From Baylisascaris procyonis (Eukaryota > Nematoda > Chromadorea > Rhabditida > Ascarididae): DNA of 64,000 nucleotides. Below the pieces are notes generated by a model that worked only from the letters and a program-made list of their open reading frames with translations, did no database searches and was not told where the DNA came from. Shown one piece after another: positions 35,791 through 48,300 of this stretch. The stretch lies in NCBI GenBank assembly GCA_037389465.1, contig JAZARR010000159.1:2964501-3028500 (forward strand), given 5' to 3'. The position numbers were made by a program, and so were the translations under genes. Position 1 is the stretch's first letter. The number at the start of each line of letters is the position of its first letter.

Positions 35791-37181
35791 TGCGCTAATA
35801 TTACTGCTTTACTGATCTAGTAGGACACAATTGAAGACTGTGTTTCATTCTACTCGTTTTTCTATTTCTCGAACCCCTAAATAGTTTCAATTAGAATTTT
35901 CAATAGGGGATGTTGAATTTTTCAATCGCAAGTTTTCACTTCTTAGCTGATTTCACAGTGAGCGATTGATTTTGCAGTCATAGCGTTTCGAAATGGGTGC
36001 ATTTCATACATATAACGTAATATACAAATATGTCGCGAATTGAGGACTAATATTTCACCGATCGATAAGGAAGATATAAAATAATAAATTCGTGCAAGCT
36101 CAATAAACTTTGATAGCTGTTACGAGTTTTATATGTTTTTGGCTACTGCCAGGTTTGTTAAGCAGAAATCTTAAAATTATGTCGAAGTTTCCGGATTTGT
36201 CCGGTTAATAAGGCCCCTAAAGTTCTCTGTTCGGTAAAAAAAATTCTGCAACGCAAATAAAATCTATCTATGTGCTTTAAAAACTAAAATATTCTAGTCT
36301 AGCTTGTTCAACTTCGATATGCCGAGTTCCGACACCGTCAGAAGCAATAAATATTTGCTTCCTCACTGCGTGGCACAGTAAGTTTTTTTAAATAAACTAA
36401 TTCAATGCATAGGGAAGTGATGTTAGAGGCATTGCTGCATGGTGTTCCGTAAATAGAGATCCTACACGAACTCAAGGAAAATGTTTCATTTGAATGATTT
36501 TATCATACGAAAGTTTCGATAGCACTAATATATGACAAGAGACATTGTAAAATATTTGAGGTCTTTATCATTTTGCAAAAATGAGAGTATTATCTGACTA
36601 TCACATTTCTAAATTAAGTCGTAAGTTCTAAGCGAAATTATGAGCAGCAGAGTTTTCTGAAATTTAATGAGGAAAGAAGGGAGATGAGGAGGGAGATTAT
36701 TTCTCTGTGTGATATGGAAGACCCCGTGAAAAGCTCGCTAAGACCTTTTCAACGTCCAAGAGTTCCATGCTAAAATCGTTGACACAAGCGATCTACGTTA
36801 GAAGAACAGAGAATTTGCCACTTTCACAGCTGCGAACCTGCCTTCAAGCCGCTCTTTCATTTAACTAATCTTCTTTACAGAGCTCGAAAAATGTTGGATT
36901 TTTTTCGAGCGGAAGTTTTTAAAGACAATATCTATTTTTTCACATTATGAAGACTATAGAGTGAATACATGTTTTTAAAAAGACTACTGCTTAATGCGTC
37001 GATCGTGTTGCAAGGAATTTCCTCATGTTTTAAATGCTCTTTTCTTAGCAGATAGCGTGTGTCCCGGCAACTCTGTTTGATCACATATTTTAACTGTAGG
37101 ATCTACTTCACACATTAGAAAAAATTTTCAAGGGTTAAAATTCAGGACCATTCTCATTCTAGACTTCAAGGGTCACTCCTT
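35791..37181. other. non-coding
   Basis: Nothing convincing was seen on either strand. Confidence 0.4.
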
Positions 37182-37710
37182 ATGTCGCTCACTTTCAGGT
37201 CTTTTCTCAGCTTCTCGAACTTTCCACCTTATTCCTCAATTTCGAGCATTGAAAATTTCTATCTCAACAGAATTCTTGGGCTCAAATCCCGCTACATCAG
37301 AGATTCATTTGCAAAGAATGTTTGCAAGAATAAATCGGCGTTTAGAAAAGTTCGGGCCGGCCGCACGATTTTCAAAAGCTGCCTGAAAGCAGCTAATCCT
37401 GTTGTACAATATGCTCTGTTGCAGTGAGGAATTTACCACATGTATCGGGCAGTTGCGCCAACTCAAAAAAACTTTTCAGCTGCTGAATATAAATGGTCGG
37501 CCTTTCTCCACTTCTGGCCTAATATTCATAGCATGTTCCAGTTGGAGTAGTAGCTTCGTCGTGGCAAGTACTGTTAGTCACCCATGTTATAGATTATTGA
37601 TTTTTGTTCCTTATGCAGCCATTCATCAAAGAGCATTGCAGTGGCACATCTCACTAGTTAATCCTTCCTTAAAATTAAAAAGAAAGCCTCATGCTTTGGC
37701 GGCTATTTAA
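37182..37710 (+). CDS. two overlapping candidate coding frames
   Basis: 37182-37427 is open from ATG and basic (SFAKNVCKNKSAFRKVRAGR). A CACTTTCAG acceptor inside it at 37197 also opens a second frame (HLQRMFARINRRLEKFGPAA). 37433-37710 is open after GCTCTGTTGCAG (EEFTTCIGQLRQLKKTFQLL...) to TAA. They may be exons of one plus-strand gene, but the frames compete and no product is recognised. Confidence 0.25.
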
Positions 37711-38865
37711 CGTGGAACAACCTGTTCTACACAGAACTGTGGGACAACCGCGATTGTTTCACGGTTTCCTCTCGCCCATATCGTTCCTCTCTGCCAGCTA
37801 TAGGTTTTGACTGTGGTGCATGCCGCATATGCTCCAATCGAATTTGTGGTTTCATTTTATTGAAGGAGCGTTCTAACACTTAGCAATCAATCAACAAGAT
37901 TTCTCTAATCCTCTTTTCTTTAAAATCATTAACATCTTTTTTCAAGTATTGCTCGGCTGAATTATTGTGATCGGAGTGGATACTCGCGTTAAGTTATTGA
38001 AATATCGTTAACTACAGAAATATGCTCGATTATCTGTACTCCAGGCTAACGCCGATCGATTGGCAGTACTTGCCAGTTCTTTAATGAATGCCGTTTTGCG
38101 GTTTTTCTCAAGGGAATTTAGGGCCTCAACTCATTTTTTCTCAAAAATTGCACACATTCCGTTAAATTTTCATTGAAATTCTTTATAAATTGAGGCGATC
38201 GGATCAGTTTTCATTGAAAATCTTAAGTGGTTTAACTAATTCAAGTAATATCTAGAAAATTCGTCTCTAAAAACCTGGATGATCAGGTTTTGTTAGGGCA
38301 ATATAGCAGTGACAAAGAAGAAAAAAAAAATGTTCTCCAATCTTCAAAAATGGTGAATGTTGAGAGGAGAGATTAGGTGAACAATTTGTGAAAGGGGTCA
38401 GTAGAAAACGCACTGGGCGGCATAAGTATATGAGTATAAGAAACCAGCTTAGGAGGCAAGATTATTCGAGACTAGGGCATCTGCCCATTTGAGCAATGTG
38501 AGCTGCTCATTTCAACTTATCTGCAGTCGGTTTTTAAATTCTCAGTTATATGAGAGACTGGGAGGGAAAAGAGGATGATGAGGAACTGTGAAAAAGAAGG
38601 GAGGGTGGAGCACGAGGACAATGACATTTTCCAACTTTTTAACGAAGTTCAAATTTTCGATCATTGCCTTCCTATGTTTTACACTGTGGATTTTTGTAGT
38701 GCTCGGTTGCAATAAAACTTTTTTACAAAGTTAACTCAATGCTGCATAAAGCTTTCGCCGTTCGTATCACTTCCGATCTTGTTCAACTTGGTCGACATAT
38801 GAATTTTGATGCATTTTCATCGTACATTAATTTGATTGTATGTACCACTGACGATTTATGAACGG
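37711..38865. other. non-coding
   Basis: No supported feature. Confidence 0.4.
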
Positions 38866-39414
38866 TTGTATAAAAGAACGATTCCGCATTGCAGAATGAG
38901 CGTTGTCTGTTACAGCGGAAGTGGTGAAAAAACCCAAAGAGGTTTGATTAATTTGATTCTTCACATTTTTTAGCACACTTGCCTATGTTCATTTCATACA
39001 GATCGCAAGAAGATAGAGGTGTAGGGCACGGCTTACTTTCAGAGAACCGGCTGTGCTTTGCTCCTTTCTCTTTTCAACTGGTTAAGCAGTGGAGAAAAAG
39101 GCTTAGCTGTATTTCACTTTACTATCTTGGTTGTGTTTCTGACAGTATACTGTTTTCTTCTTTTTTTTTTTTTTCATGCTGAGCTGAAGAAAACCTATGA
39201 AAATCGCTCTATTGACTATTGCCAGATGCCGACGCTCCACTATGTTTTATGCGTTTCTCAGTGGTCATTTTCTAGGCTGCAGAGAAAATTCAGGTCTACA
39301 GAGCCTGCAACAACTTACACAAGGTACAAATCTTTCTTGCGGAAAAAATCCGACCTCAACAAAAGACTAGCGGACAAGGGTACCAACAACATTATTGTGA
39401 CAAACATGAGCTGA
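38866..39414 (+). CDS. TATA box with possible short spliced ORF
   Basis: TATAAAAG near 38868 lies about 28 bases before ATG at 38896. Exon 1 (38896-38941, MSVVCYSGSGEKTQR) and exon 2 (38974-39080, LPMFISYRSQEDRGVGHGLL) join in phase across a 32-base gap, shorter than typical introns. 39058-39414 is also open, with a hydrophobic run (TILVVFLTVYCFLLFFFF) and a hydrophilic end, but it does not join exon 2 in frame. No product is recognised. Confidence 0.2.
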
Positions 39415-41008
39415 AATGTTTCACCTAGGGCCACCACTGCTCTCGCATTTACGTCCCAAACTGCGTGTTGACTGATTAATGACCGTCTACCGTGGGAATG
39501 ACAGAGAGGAACTAATCATGCAAACTATTCCCGGCTACTTAGCTAAAAGAGTTGATATCGGCTGATAAGGACGATAAATAGCGTAAGCATAGCTGTTTTG
39601 ACTCCAGAAATTGAACGCGCAGTTATTCCGGCAGCCCCTCACTCCCGTTTCTTCTTCCTCTTCCTTGATTACTTTCTTCGGACTTACGAACTCATAAACT
39701 GAACTGCAAAATACCGATCCTCTAAATAATTGAGAGCGAATAAGTTCCCATATAAGTGTAGTCATTTAGGGCAAGATATGGTTATTTTAGTCCTAAGGAT
39801 TTCAGATATCAAACTCTAATTTGTTAGGTACACGATCAACTGATAAGCTTCATTGCTCGAACCTCAAGACTAGATGCCTTTTCGATTTCTGAGCAGTGCC
39901 CACTACACCTCATACCTCGAGAACCTCAATATTCGCTTGAGAACAACACTGCAGACAAAAAGACACACACAGACCGATATCATAATACATATTGCTTCGA
40001 AGTGCAAAACCGCGTAAAGGCCAAATCACTGGTCATTCATTCAGCCGTACTCACCTTCTGCACCGTGTCCTATTTTGGTTTTGCTTACCTTTATAATGAA
40101 AAAATCAAAACCTCTGCTGTGTGTTATAGAAATTCGAAGGCTTGTAGATTAGTTTCACAAAATGTGCAAAATGCAGTGCGAAATTATTTGGTTGATCGGT
40201 TTATTACTGTTCTATACCCTCTAAAAGTTTTAGTTGATTCGCTATTTTCCAACAATCCTAAAATATTTAATCGATTCGATTGACTTTTCCCAAAATTAAT
40301 GTAAAATTTGATTCGCTGGACTGATTTTGCTTTTAAATTAAAAATAATGTAATTTGTTCTGTTCACTTTCATAAAAGTTCGTTATAAATTGCGACAGTCT
40401 AATTAATCGGACCATTTTATTCGTTCCTTAATAGTGATTTTTCTAAACAAAAGGGCGATGGCATTTGTACCTTTAATGCATGCTGGGCGCATTAAATTAG
40501 CGCGAACAGTATGAGCGACTGGCTGATTTAATTCGTTCACTAAAAACTCCTTGTTTACATGCTACCCTGAAGATTTTAATTAGTAGCGGCCTCACGTGGT
40601 TGTTTTGATTTGCATGTATGAAAAGATTCTGCTTCGGCTGTCGAAAATACACCAAACAAAATATGGGGTAGCATTATCAGGTTCGCGATTACATATTGCA
40701 ATCTTACACATTCAATCTTCCGTTATTTCTATAGTTTACGATGTGTTGACTTTTCAATAACAGAATATTACATAATGATTTCAGCCTTTCCGTGATCCAC
40801 TGTGATTGCTGACATACTAATTCAATCTTCCTTTATTGTACCATCGATGCTATCAAAAAAGGCGGTAATTAACAGCAACTTCCCAAAACACTTGCGCCCT
40901 AAGCAATGTGCAGTGGCCTTACATATGAAATCATTGTTGCAGAGAAGCGCAACAATGTACATCTCAGTCCCTACTTTCCGCATATAGATAAGCCAAGCTC
41001 GGAGTCAC
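39415..41008. other. non-coding
   Basis: No supported feature. Confidence 0.4.
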
Positions 41009-41284
41009 CTCGTCGAACCATGAATGAGCGCCATTCGACAGTCCTTTCCGAAACCGTATAAATGGTTGCACCATACTGTCATCTGGAAATAGAGAAAATT
41101 GCTTCTGCATTCTTAGCTGTTCATAAACGATGCCACTGTCTCGGGTAGAAGAAAAGCCATTTCCCTTATGCTTTAATTTCATGGGAACTAATGATTTTGC
41201 AGGTGACATGTAAATCCGATGAAAATGAGCCATAAACGTCAACTGGTTTGTGCGAGACCTATGAGTTTTTGGCGATTTTGGCAA
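41009..41284 (-). CDS. candidate 92-codon exon
   Basis: Minus strand, phase 0 at both ends between TGTACATCAG and GAG|GTGACT. Codon content looks coding: GFSSTRDSGIVYEQLRMQ, then FIRFRKGLSNGAHSWFDE. An internal ATG gives MAHFHRIYMSPAKSLVP, basic and mildly amphipathic. No motif is recognised. It could be an internal exon of an unidentified minus-strand gene, or a short gene starting at the internal ATG. The plus frame over it is a shadow. Confidence 0.4.
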
Positions 41285-42938
41285 CTGATGTACAACACTT
41301 GTCGAATTGCAAATCAAGAGATATTGCTAGCTCCTAATACAACTGTTAGATCGCAAAGATCAAGTCTCAGCTGCTTTCATAGACTTAAATTAATTGTTAT
41401 CAAAAGTTATTTTATCCAGCAAGCCAAAAACTTTTCGCACTTTAAATTTCGGCTCGGCCGAGAACGTCCAAAATGTTTTTGGGATTCGGATGCCCATGAC
41501 GTGGTGACGGTGCTGCTCATAAGAAGATCGAAGTGAAGCTGAGTGTCTCAAGCAGTCCGCCCCACAGAGCGGACCAAAGGAGCGGTAGGATATCGCTTGC
41601 TAATCAGACCTCTTTTTAAACGTTAGCGGTGGCACATTTCATTGATGTACTTTTTTGTATTTTTTCTCGCCTGATCGCATTTCACATCACTTACTTTCAC
41701 GTAATCAGTATACTGTTGTGCTCGTGAAGTGCACGACGTGTGATCAACCAATTCTAGGACAGAACCAAGCGCTTTCAATGTATACAATCTAGGATATCGT
41801 ATATCGGCCATTGGCAATGAGGAATGCACGTTGGTCTCGCCCGTTTAAATAAAAGCCAGCATCGGGAGCCAAGTTTTAATGCATACGAGCACTCGTTCTC
41901 TTATATAAGCTTTATTCGCAGACAGTCGAAAGCTAGCAAAGATTGGAAACGGTTAAATATTTCAGTTTTGGTGCTTTAGTCGACTTGTTTCTTCGAATGG
42001 GAGGGAAGGTATTGGGCTTATAAGTCTCCCGCTCCCGTCAGTGCGCATGTCTGTGTGCGCACATACCTGTTTGTGTGTGAGGACTTCTAACTGTGTTTCT
42101 TCACCTATCCAAGAAGAAGAGAGATGCACTGAACTCGCGTCGCGAAGAAAAAGTGCCCCTCCTATAGCGAATTTTTGTGTGATTCAACCTGGAATCCTCT
42201 AGGATCGTTCACATCATCTTCTCCCTTATAAAAAGCTAAGTCTTGATGAATCGTTTTCTGTAGGGGACATATAGTAAGGTTCTTCTCCCTCCAACTACGC
42301 TCAAACTATGTGAGTAACTTAATAATCGTACGTCAGGAAGTTGTACTACTGAGCAGTCTTTTAACAGCGACCTAACGGAGGTAAAGAGTAGGTTCTTTTG
42401 GCCATTTGGCTGAACACCTCAAATACTTGCTTTAACCTCTATGATTTACTTTATGATGGTGTTTCATATTTTCGAATTACTGCCCTAACTGAATAAGCCA
42501 TTATATTGTTTGAAGTAACGAGTAGATTCTTTAGAATCTCTGCGCTCAAACGACTAGAAATTTATGTTTTTTTTACCTCTTAAAGCGCAGCATCCGCAGT
42601 GAAGAGGAGCTTTGACCAAATTTTGAACTCTTCAAGGTGTGCGCAATCCTGGGGAATCCATGAGGGCTGACAGTCGATAAGATCCTGCGAGGTCTAGCCA
42701 TCGAAGTGCTGTGCAACATCACAAAGGTCATGCTGCTGTACGAGTGGGGGCCACACAGTCACGCGAGCAAAGTTTGAAAAATAAAATGTTAGAGGCAGGC
42801 AGTAGAACGGTCGAGCAATAAAAGTTGCGACCAACTGCGTGTTATGGTTGCTTCTAGAATTCAGATTTCGCAGGAGCAGGCCTGTCTTCATTTCAGCAAA
42901 TACCGCTTCCATTTAGTAAAGTTCAAATCTTTTCAGGT
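41285..42938. other. non-coding
   Basis: No supported feature. Confidence 0.4.
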
Positions 42939-43378
42939 GCATTTTATGGCAGCTATTAATGTAGGGATTTTCCATGGTAGTGCAGCGACGGAAACGTCGT
43001 TAGGGCCGTATGCAAATTTTGAGGCTGAAGGATGCACGCATTGAATTACTTTGCCTATTGAGCGGCACCGCTTTGCGGTCCATCTGACTATGTTGATCAT
43101 CAGTTGAATCTTTTTCCCTTCTATTTGCGATCAATAATCTTTTTTCACTGTCTGCTGGATGTTCAGTAATAGTTTTCATGAGTTGCTAGGTGTCTACTGC
43201 ATCTTTTTCACCTTTTCACAAATCGTTCTTAATGCTGTTCCAATTTCAGGCGTCAGTTAATCCTCGCCTGCTTCTTAGACACACATCGATCAACCTTCGA
43301 AGAGCAAATTCAAATTTAAGCACTGCCTCAGTTATTAAAAATCGCTTTTATAAGCAAAATTTGACTACTAGACTTTAG
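42939..43378 (+). CDS. two candidate 3' exons
   Basis: 42939 onward follows CAAATCTTTTCAG and reads VHFMAAINVGIFHGSAATET and on to TGA at 43044. 43250-43378 follows TTCCAATTTCAG and reads ASVNPRLLLRHTSINLRRAN and on to TAG. Both acceptors are strong and both frames are in phase 0. They could join through AAT|GTAGGG near 42962. No product is recognised and no upstream exon was found. Confidence 0.3.
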
Positions 43379-44660
43379 ATTCAATGCGAATTTTACAATC
43401 TGCGCTACGTAATGTTTTAACGATGATCGCATTTATGTGGCTGTCTTGCCAGTAGTAGCACTCAAAACGTTTCAGAATTGAAAAATTGTTTTCGATAAAG
43501 TGGAGAGTGCTCGAATTTTAGTTTTCAAAATTTCATTTTAAATCAGCACCAGAAATATCCTAGCGTAAGCAAAAAATTTTTTTCGTTTTACATGAGCAGT
43601 TTCTCTCACTCAGGGGCGCATCTTTGCGAAAACTCGAAAAGGAAACATTCGAATGCATTTCTAAAACATGAGTTCACTCGTAATCTAGAGGAGAGATTCC
43701 ACCAATTTTGGCTATATATGTGAAAAATGAGGACGATTTGCTTGCTGCAGCACGGCGCATAACAATTATTTCAGGGTATTGTATTGCACTGCTAAACTCA
43801 TTTACTAACGAATGCAATATTTGTATATATAAACGGAAACTCTTCTACGTATTATTTTCAATTCTCTTTGATTATCTCAGCTTCAACAAATAAAAAAAAG
43901 TCCCCACAAAAAAATTCTGAGCGCATATTGCGCCGAATCTCCGTCCACTTCTCTCCTCTGAATAATTGCTATTGTATAATTTCTGCGCAAACTCAACAAT
44001 TCATTAGCAAAAGACGCCATCTTCAATAAATATGCATTATTGTATCGGGTCACTCAGGTAACGAGTAACCAGATTAAGCACTGACCGATTGCTGTGTTTT
44101 AGTCGCTAGATATTGTTACATTGAACCTTGCTAAGAACAACAGGTCCCCAGAAACCACCTCTCCTTCCATCTTGCCTCCCGTTTCCCTTCGCTCACTATT
44201 GCCCTGGAGCGCAATGTTAGTAATGCCCTTCAAAGTCGTTTTTTAATGTTGGAATACACCTAGCTACCTGCTGCACAAAACGGTGCCAGCCATCATCGAA
44301 ATTGATGAGGTGCCCTTCCATATATTAGCGGAACTTCCATTCCCGAGATTTTTGAGCAATTTTAGTTTGCGTATGCTACAGTATTATGAAGAAGTGACTG
44401 AAAATTTTGCTGTGAAAAAAATGTGTTCTCCAAATGATTCACGCCATTTTGAAATTTTATTTCCGGCTGAGTCAAGTGTCTCATCAAATGTGGTTCATGC
44501 CAGGTCCTAAAATTTCAGTTCCCCAGTAAATGAAATGTTCCAATAAAATCTAGGGCATTTATTTGCAAAATTGATGCAGCCTTATAAGACCAAATTAAAA
44601 TTGCATCTATGAGCACCATGCTAAGCTACAGTGTCAAAATTGACGTGATCGGGGTTGTAG
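43379..44660. other. mostly non-coding, one coding-like frame
   Basis: 44265-44510 (plus) is open, with content that looks coding (IIEIDEVPFHILAELPFPRF, then MLQYYEEVTENFAVKK). The acceptor (ACACCTAG) is weak and no partner exon was found. Confidence 0.25.
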
Positions 44661-44906
44661 TTAAACATCATATTGCCTCTTTCTGCATGACAGTTTGCGA
44701 ACAAACGCTGGCAAGCGCTTACGTGGCTGATTAGCTGATGAACTTTTCCTGTATCTTGGCTGCAATTGCTGGATGCTGTAGTAGGGGTACTGCAAGGAAG
44801 GTAGTGCGTCAACGAGAACAAGCAATACCAAGGTGACGGCAATAATTCTCACTTGCGGCATTCTCATCACGTCTGCTTCCTCTGTTTCTTCACGAAACAG
44901 TGACCT
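44661..44906 (-). CDS. small secreted peptide precursor candidate
   Basis: Minus strand. A GATTTCAG acceptor ends at 44907 and the first ATG lies 39 bases downstream at 44867, as expected for a trans-spliced short gene. The start MRMPQVRIIAVTLVLLVLVDA is a textbook signal peptide. The mature part carries YPYYSIQQLQPRY, then RK, then SSSANQP, then RKR, LPAFVRKLSC, RKR and QYDV before TAA, so several basic cleavage sites separate short segments, as in a neuropeptide or hormone precursor. There is no Gly for amidation after PRY. A strong GTAAGC donor at about 44734, just after SSSANQP, may end the exon, in which case the later dibasic segments are intron read-through. It is not matched to any known precursor. 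Confidence 0.5.
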   Translation of the reverse strand, partial: RSLFREETEEADVMRMPQVRIIAVTLVLLVLVDALPSLQYPYYSIQQLQPRYRKSSSANQPRKRLPAFVRKLSCRKRQYDV

Positions 44907-45155
44907 GAAATCAGGAAATGAAGGTTTTACGGCTGCTGATGATCCTTTTTCATTTGAGAAAAAAATTGCATTCTGCTGAGTTCAAATGATAAGTTTGGTG
45001 GGCAGCATTAATGTTTAGGCACGTCTAAATTCTGTGGAGTTCAAATGCAATTAATGAATCGAATGAATTGAATGCCGCTTCGCAGCCATTTTCTACGACT
45101 GGATTCTATTTTAGAGTGAAATCCTGGTTGCAATATCTGTTGCCTGGTTGTTAAA

Positions 45156-45371
45156 TTGTCTAGTCCAGCAAAGTTTTATTCACCTATTGGGTTTCATACT
45201 TTGAATGACATTTCATGGCGTAATTCTAATTTCCGTTTCAACAGCGAGAATTGTAAGCATTCTGTTGGTTTAAGATTCAATTCATTCGTTTATGCTGAAA
45301 AAGGTGATATTCCATTTAAGAAACTCAAGAATTTGCAGACAAATCTAAGTGATATCGCAGTACGTTGATAA
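45156..45371 (+). CDS. candidate coding frame with consensus donor
   Basis: Plus frame reading KFYSPIGFHTLNDISWRNS, then KKLKNLQTNLSDIA up to GCA|GTACGT near 45361. Coding-like composition and a good donor, but a weak acceptor (TTGTCTAG). The stop falls just inside the putative intron. Confidence 0.25.
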
Positions 45372-47737
45372 AGGAGCAAATAAACAGCATTTTGCGAGTT
45401 CACTTTTGAGTGTATCAATTTCCAAGCTAGGTACTTCAAATGCTATTGAAACAAACTTGGCACTCTTGTATTCACTTAAGATATGCTGCTTCATGGCTTT
45501 GTAATTTTCCGGCAACATTTGCTAAGGAAATTTGCCTTTAGAAAATGCTAATTGTATTAATTTCGTGAGTTTCCCTTGCAAAATGAATACTAGGGGAATG
45601 TCATCACGGTATCGCATATAAGAAAAACTGTAAAATAGTTCTGTTGTAACTGATAAAGCTTAAATTTGAAAGCAGCAATAAACCGCCAATTTTATCGAAA
45701 AGTCTTTGATAGAGATGCTCTCATTATTCCTGCATGCATAGCAGACAGATGAGAACTGTTAAGGTGAGATATGTATCTAGAGACAAAGGATGAAGACAGT
45801 GTGGCCGCTAAGGGAAGAAGGAAATGAAGGCAGCTCTATGAAGGCAGTTTTATGCTCGTCGAGAGCGTAAAATGGAATGCATACGCAAATAATGAAAATG
45901 CTTGCTGCATTCAATGAAGCACAGCCTGACGATGTGCGAATAAGAAGAGCGCTTTATAAGAGCGAAAGGTTTGTGCTGTAGGCGTCGACAAACTAGGTAA
46001 CTGTGATATCGTGTACGCACATCACCCAATTTAGTGACTTTCTCAAAAGTATCCTCTTTCATTTTGCTATGCATATTCACTTGTAATGTGATACCGCGTG
46101 GGCCTTGATGTTAAGTAGTTACCACTTCAACTGTCCTTCTCTCTCAACTTATTAACTGAGAGCCTTTCTTGACAGTTAGTTTCCTTCTTCCTATCAGTAT
46201 TTCAACTCAGCAATTATGAGGAAAACAGCTTTGGACGATAATCTCCAAATCTAGCAAATGCTACTCTAAACTTATCTCTGAAAAATGACTGAAGATCTAA
46301 TAATTGAAATACTAGCTGAATAGTTGAAGCAACAGAGGTGGTAGTTGGAGCTCTTTGCAAAATACCTTATAATATCACCGAAGAGTGATTATTGCCCTGT
46401 AATCATTTGATTCTGCTCAGAGGTGCTCATGAAAGTGAGCTGTTGAGTTGTTATCCAACGGAATCTTTTTAAAATGTAACTTTCAAAAATGTCGCAGTAT
46501 AACTGAGATAAATATGAGTTTTTCGTTTCACAAGCGGTACACTGCATTATTTTCAATACCACTAATATAAAGATAGCTCCCAAAAAGGAGGAAAATGGGA
46601 GATCTGGTAAATAAAAATCACCTTTCAACATGAGAGTTCCTCGAAACTTGGCAAGTTATAAAATTCCGATCTTTTAGTTTTCAGTAGCTGTTTCCAAGTT
46701 TATTCCTGCGATATTTCTTTTTTTTTTTCTACACATTCAACAAAAATGCACGTTTTGTTGCTTCACTCAAATGCCGACAGTGGAGCATTCTTTTGATACC
46801 TCGAGCACTCCCGTCTACAATCAAATGTGATCGTTTCGCAAAGTGTCGTGACGAGACAGATTCCGCATTCTCCTCGTTTAAAAACAAAACATTTCTTGAA
46901 GATTCATCATTTATTTCAGTGCTTCGATAATGTGGATCATCAATTCACATTGCGTTCAATACACCGCTGATTGAGTGGTTTTGCGTTCAAGTGTATCGAG
47001 TTCGTTACGTTTTTGCAATGAAGCACACACCTTTACTCGTCGACTTTATCGTATTTCATTGCATGAATGCGAAAGAAATACTCATTAGTTACATGAGCAC
47101 TTCAGGCAAAATATTTTTTGAAAAGCAAAAGCCTATCTTACGGATTCATTGAATTTTTTTTTTTTTTTTTTTTTTTTTTTGTTGGGCGATCGTACACCAG
47201 AAATTCAGGATAAAATAGCTTCACGAACACGGAATATGTGATTTAAATTTCGGTTATCCAGGTAAAAACGGATACTTAGGTGACCATAGCACCCATTTAA
47301 AAAACATAGTTGCCAATAAAATAAAATTGTTCGTCAATGACACGTATAATTCGATTTGTGACTGCATTGAAAATCGCAGATCAGAGTGGCGTCTCATTGG
47401 CCAATGTCCAGAAATGAGGCTATATTCGGTAGAAGTCGAGGAGTAACAGCTGCTTGCTGTGAAGAAGCAGAAACACATGCACCGTTCGTGAGATCCCTTA
47501 GAATGATGAATGACAAGCAGTTGTAAAATTTTCAAGAATTTAAGGCGAAAAGTTTTAACGATAGTTTTTTGAAAATCTACACAAGTGATGTTGATTACTT
47601 GCACCCCTATAGAAAGCAGTAGTCGATGAGTTAGGACAGCATAGAATTTATGAAACTGTAAACTTTCTGTTAAGAACTGAATAGTAACTCGTTAAAACTT
47701 TGTATACAACAACAACAACTCTTAACTTCACAAGCAG
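45372..47737. other. no supported gene
   Basis: Holds two weak minus frames (46080-45850; 46631-46389 from an ATG with hydrophobic FLGAIFILVVLKI) and a 27-T run at 47154-47180. None has splice support. Confidence 0.35.
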
Positions 47738-48231
47738 ATCGGCAAATTGCGATCTAATCTTGAATGCCCTTTTTTATGCACTGAAATATCAAATTCACTG
47801 CTCTATTGAATTGCTCGTAAACCTGTTGTTGAAGAAAACAAAGCGCAACTTAAAGGTAAGAAAGAAAAGGGTGCCGGATTGTCTGAGCGCGGTCAGCTGC
47901 TCACAAATGACTAGCTTCGTGTCAGTTTGTTGTCTATCCGGTATGAAGCATGCATAATGGAATGCCGGCACGCATGAGGTGTGCACCTGATACCTGGCTA
48001 ATTGCTCATATATGCACGCATCGTTTTTATTTCCATCCTCATCATAATAAAATTTTTTCATCACTTAAGGTTGATCGTCGATCTCGCACGAACAGTACTA
48101 TGTTGCATCTACTTAAAGAGACATTACTTTTGGGGATTTTTAGCAAAGGAATTTTTCAAATGAAGCTGGTAAAATATTACGGGAACAGTAGTATGCCAAT
48201 AGTTGTGCATGTTCTTCTATTCGATAACTAA
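47738..48231 (+). CDS. two phase-matched 3' exons of an unrecognised gene
   Basis: 47738-47855 follows CACAAGCAG, needs two carry-in bases and ends AAG|GTAAGA. It reads ANCDLILNALFYALKYQIHC, then ELLVNLLLKKTKRN. 48070-48231 follows CATCACTTAAG in phase 0 and reads RRSRTNSTMLHLLKETLLL, ending VVHVLLFDN and TAA. An AATAAA lies at 48295-48300. Together they give about 92 residues, helical and hydrophobic, with no motif I recognise. Upstream exons were not found. Confidence 0.35.
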
Positions 48232-48294
48232 GGAATTCAAGAGGAAGTAGGAAATCTATCATGATCCGTTTTCAAATAGTAAAGCAAGGCTATA

Positions 48295-48300
48295 AATAAA
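48295..48300 (+). promoter_or_regulatory. AATAAA polyadenylation hexamer
   Basis: Lies 64 bases after the TAA of the candidate exon 48070-48231, a normal distance for a nematode 3' UTR. Confidence 0.3.
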
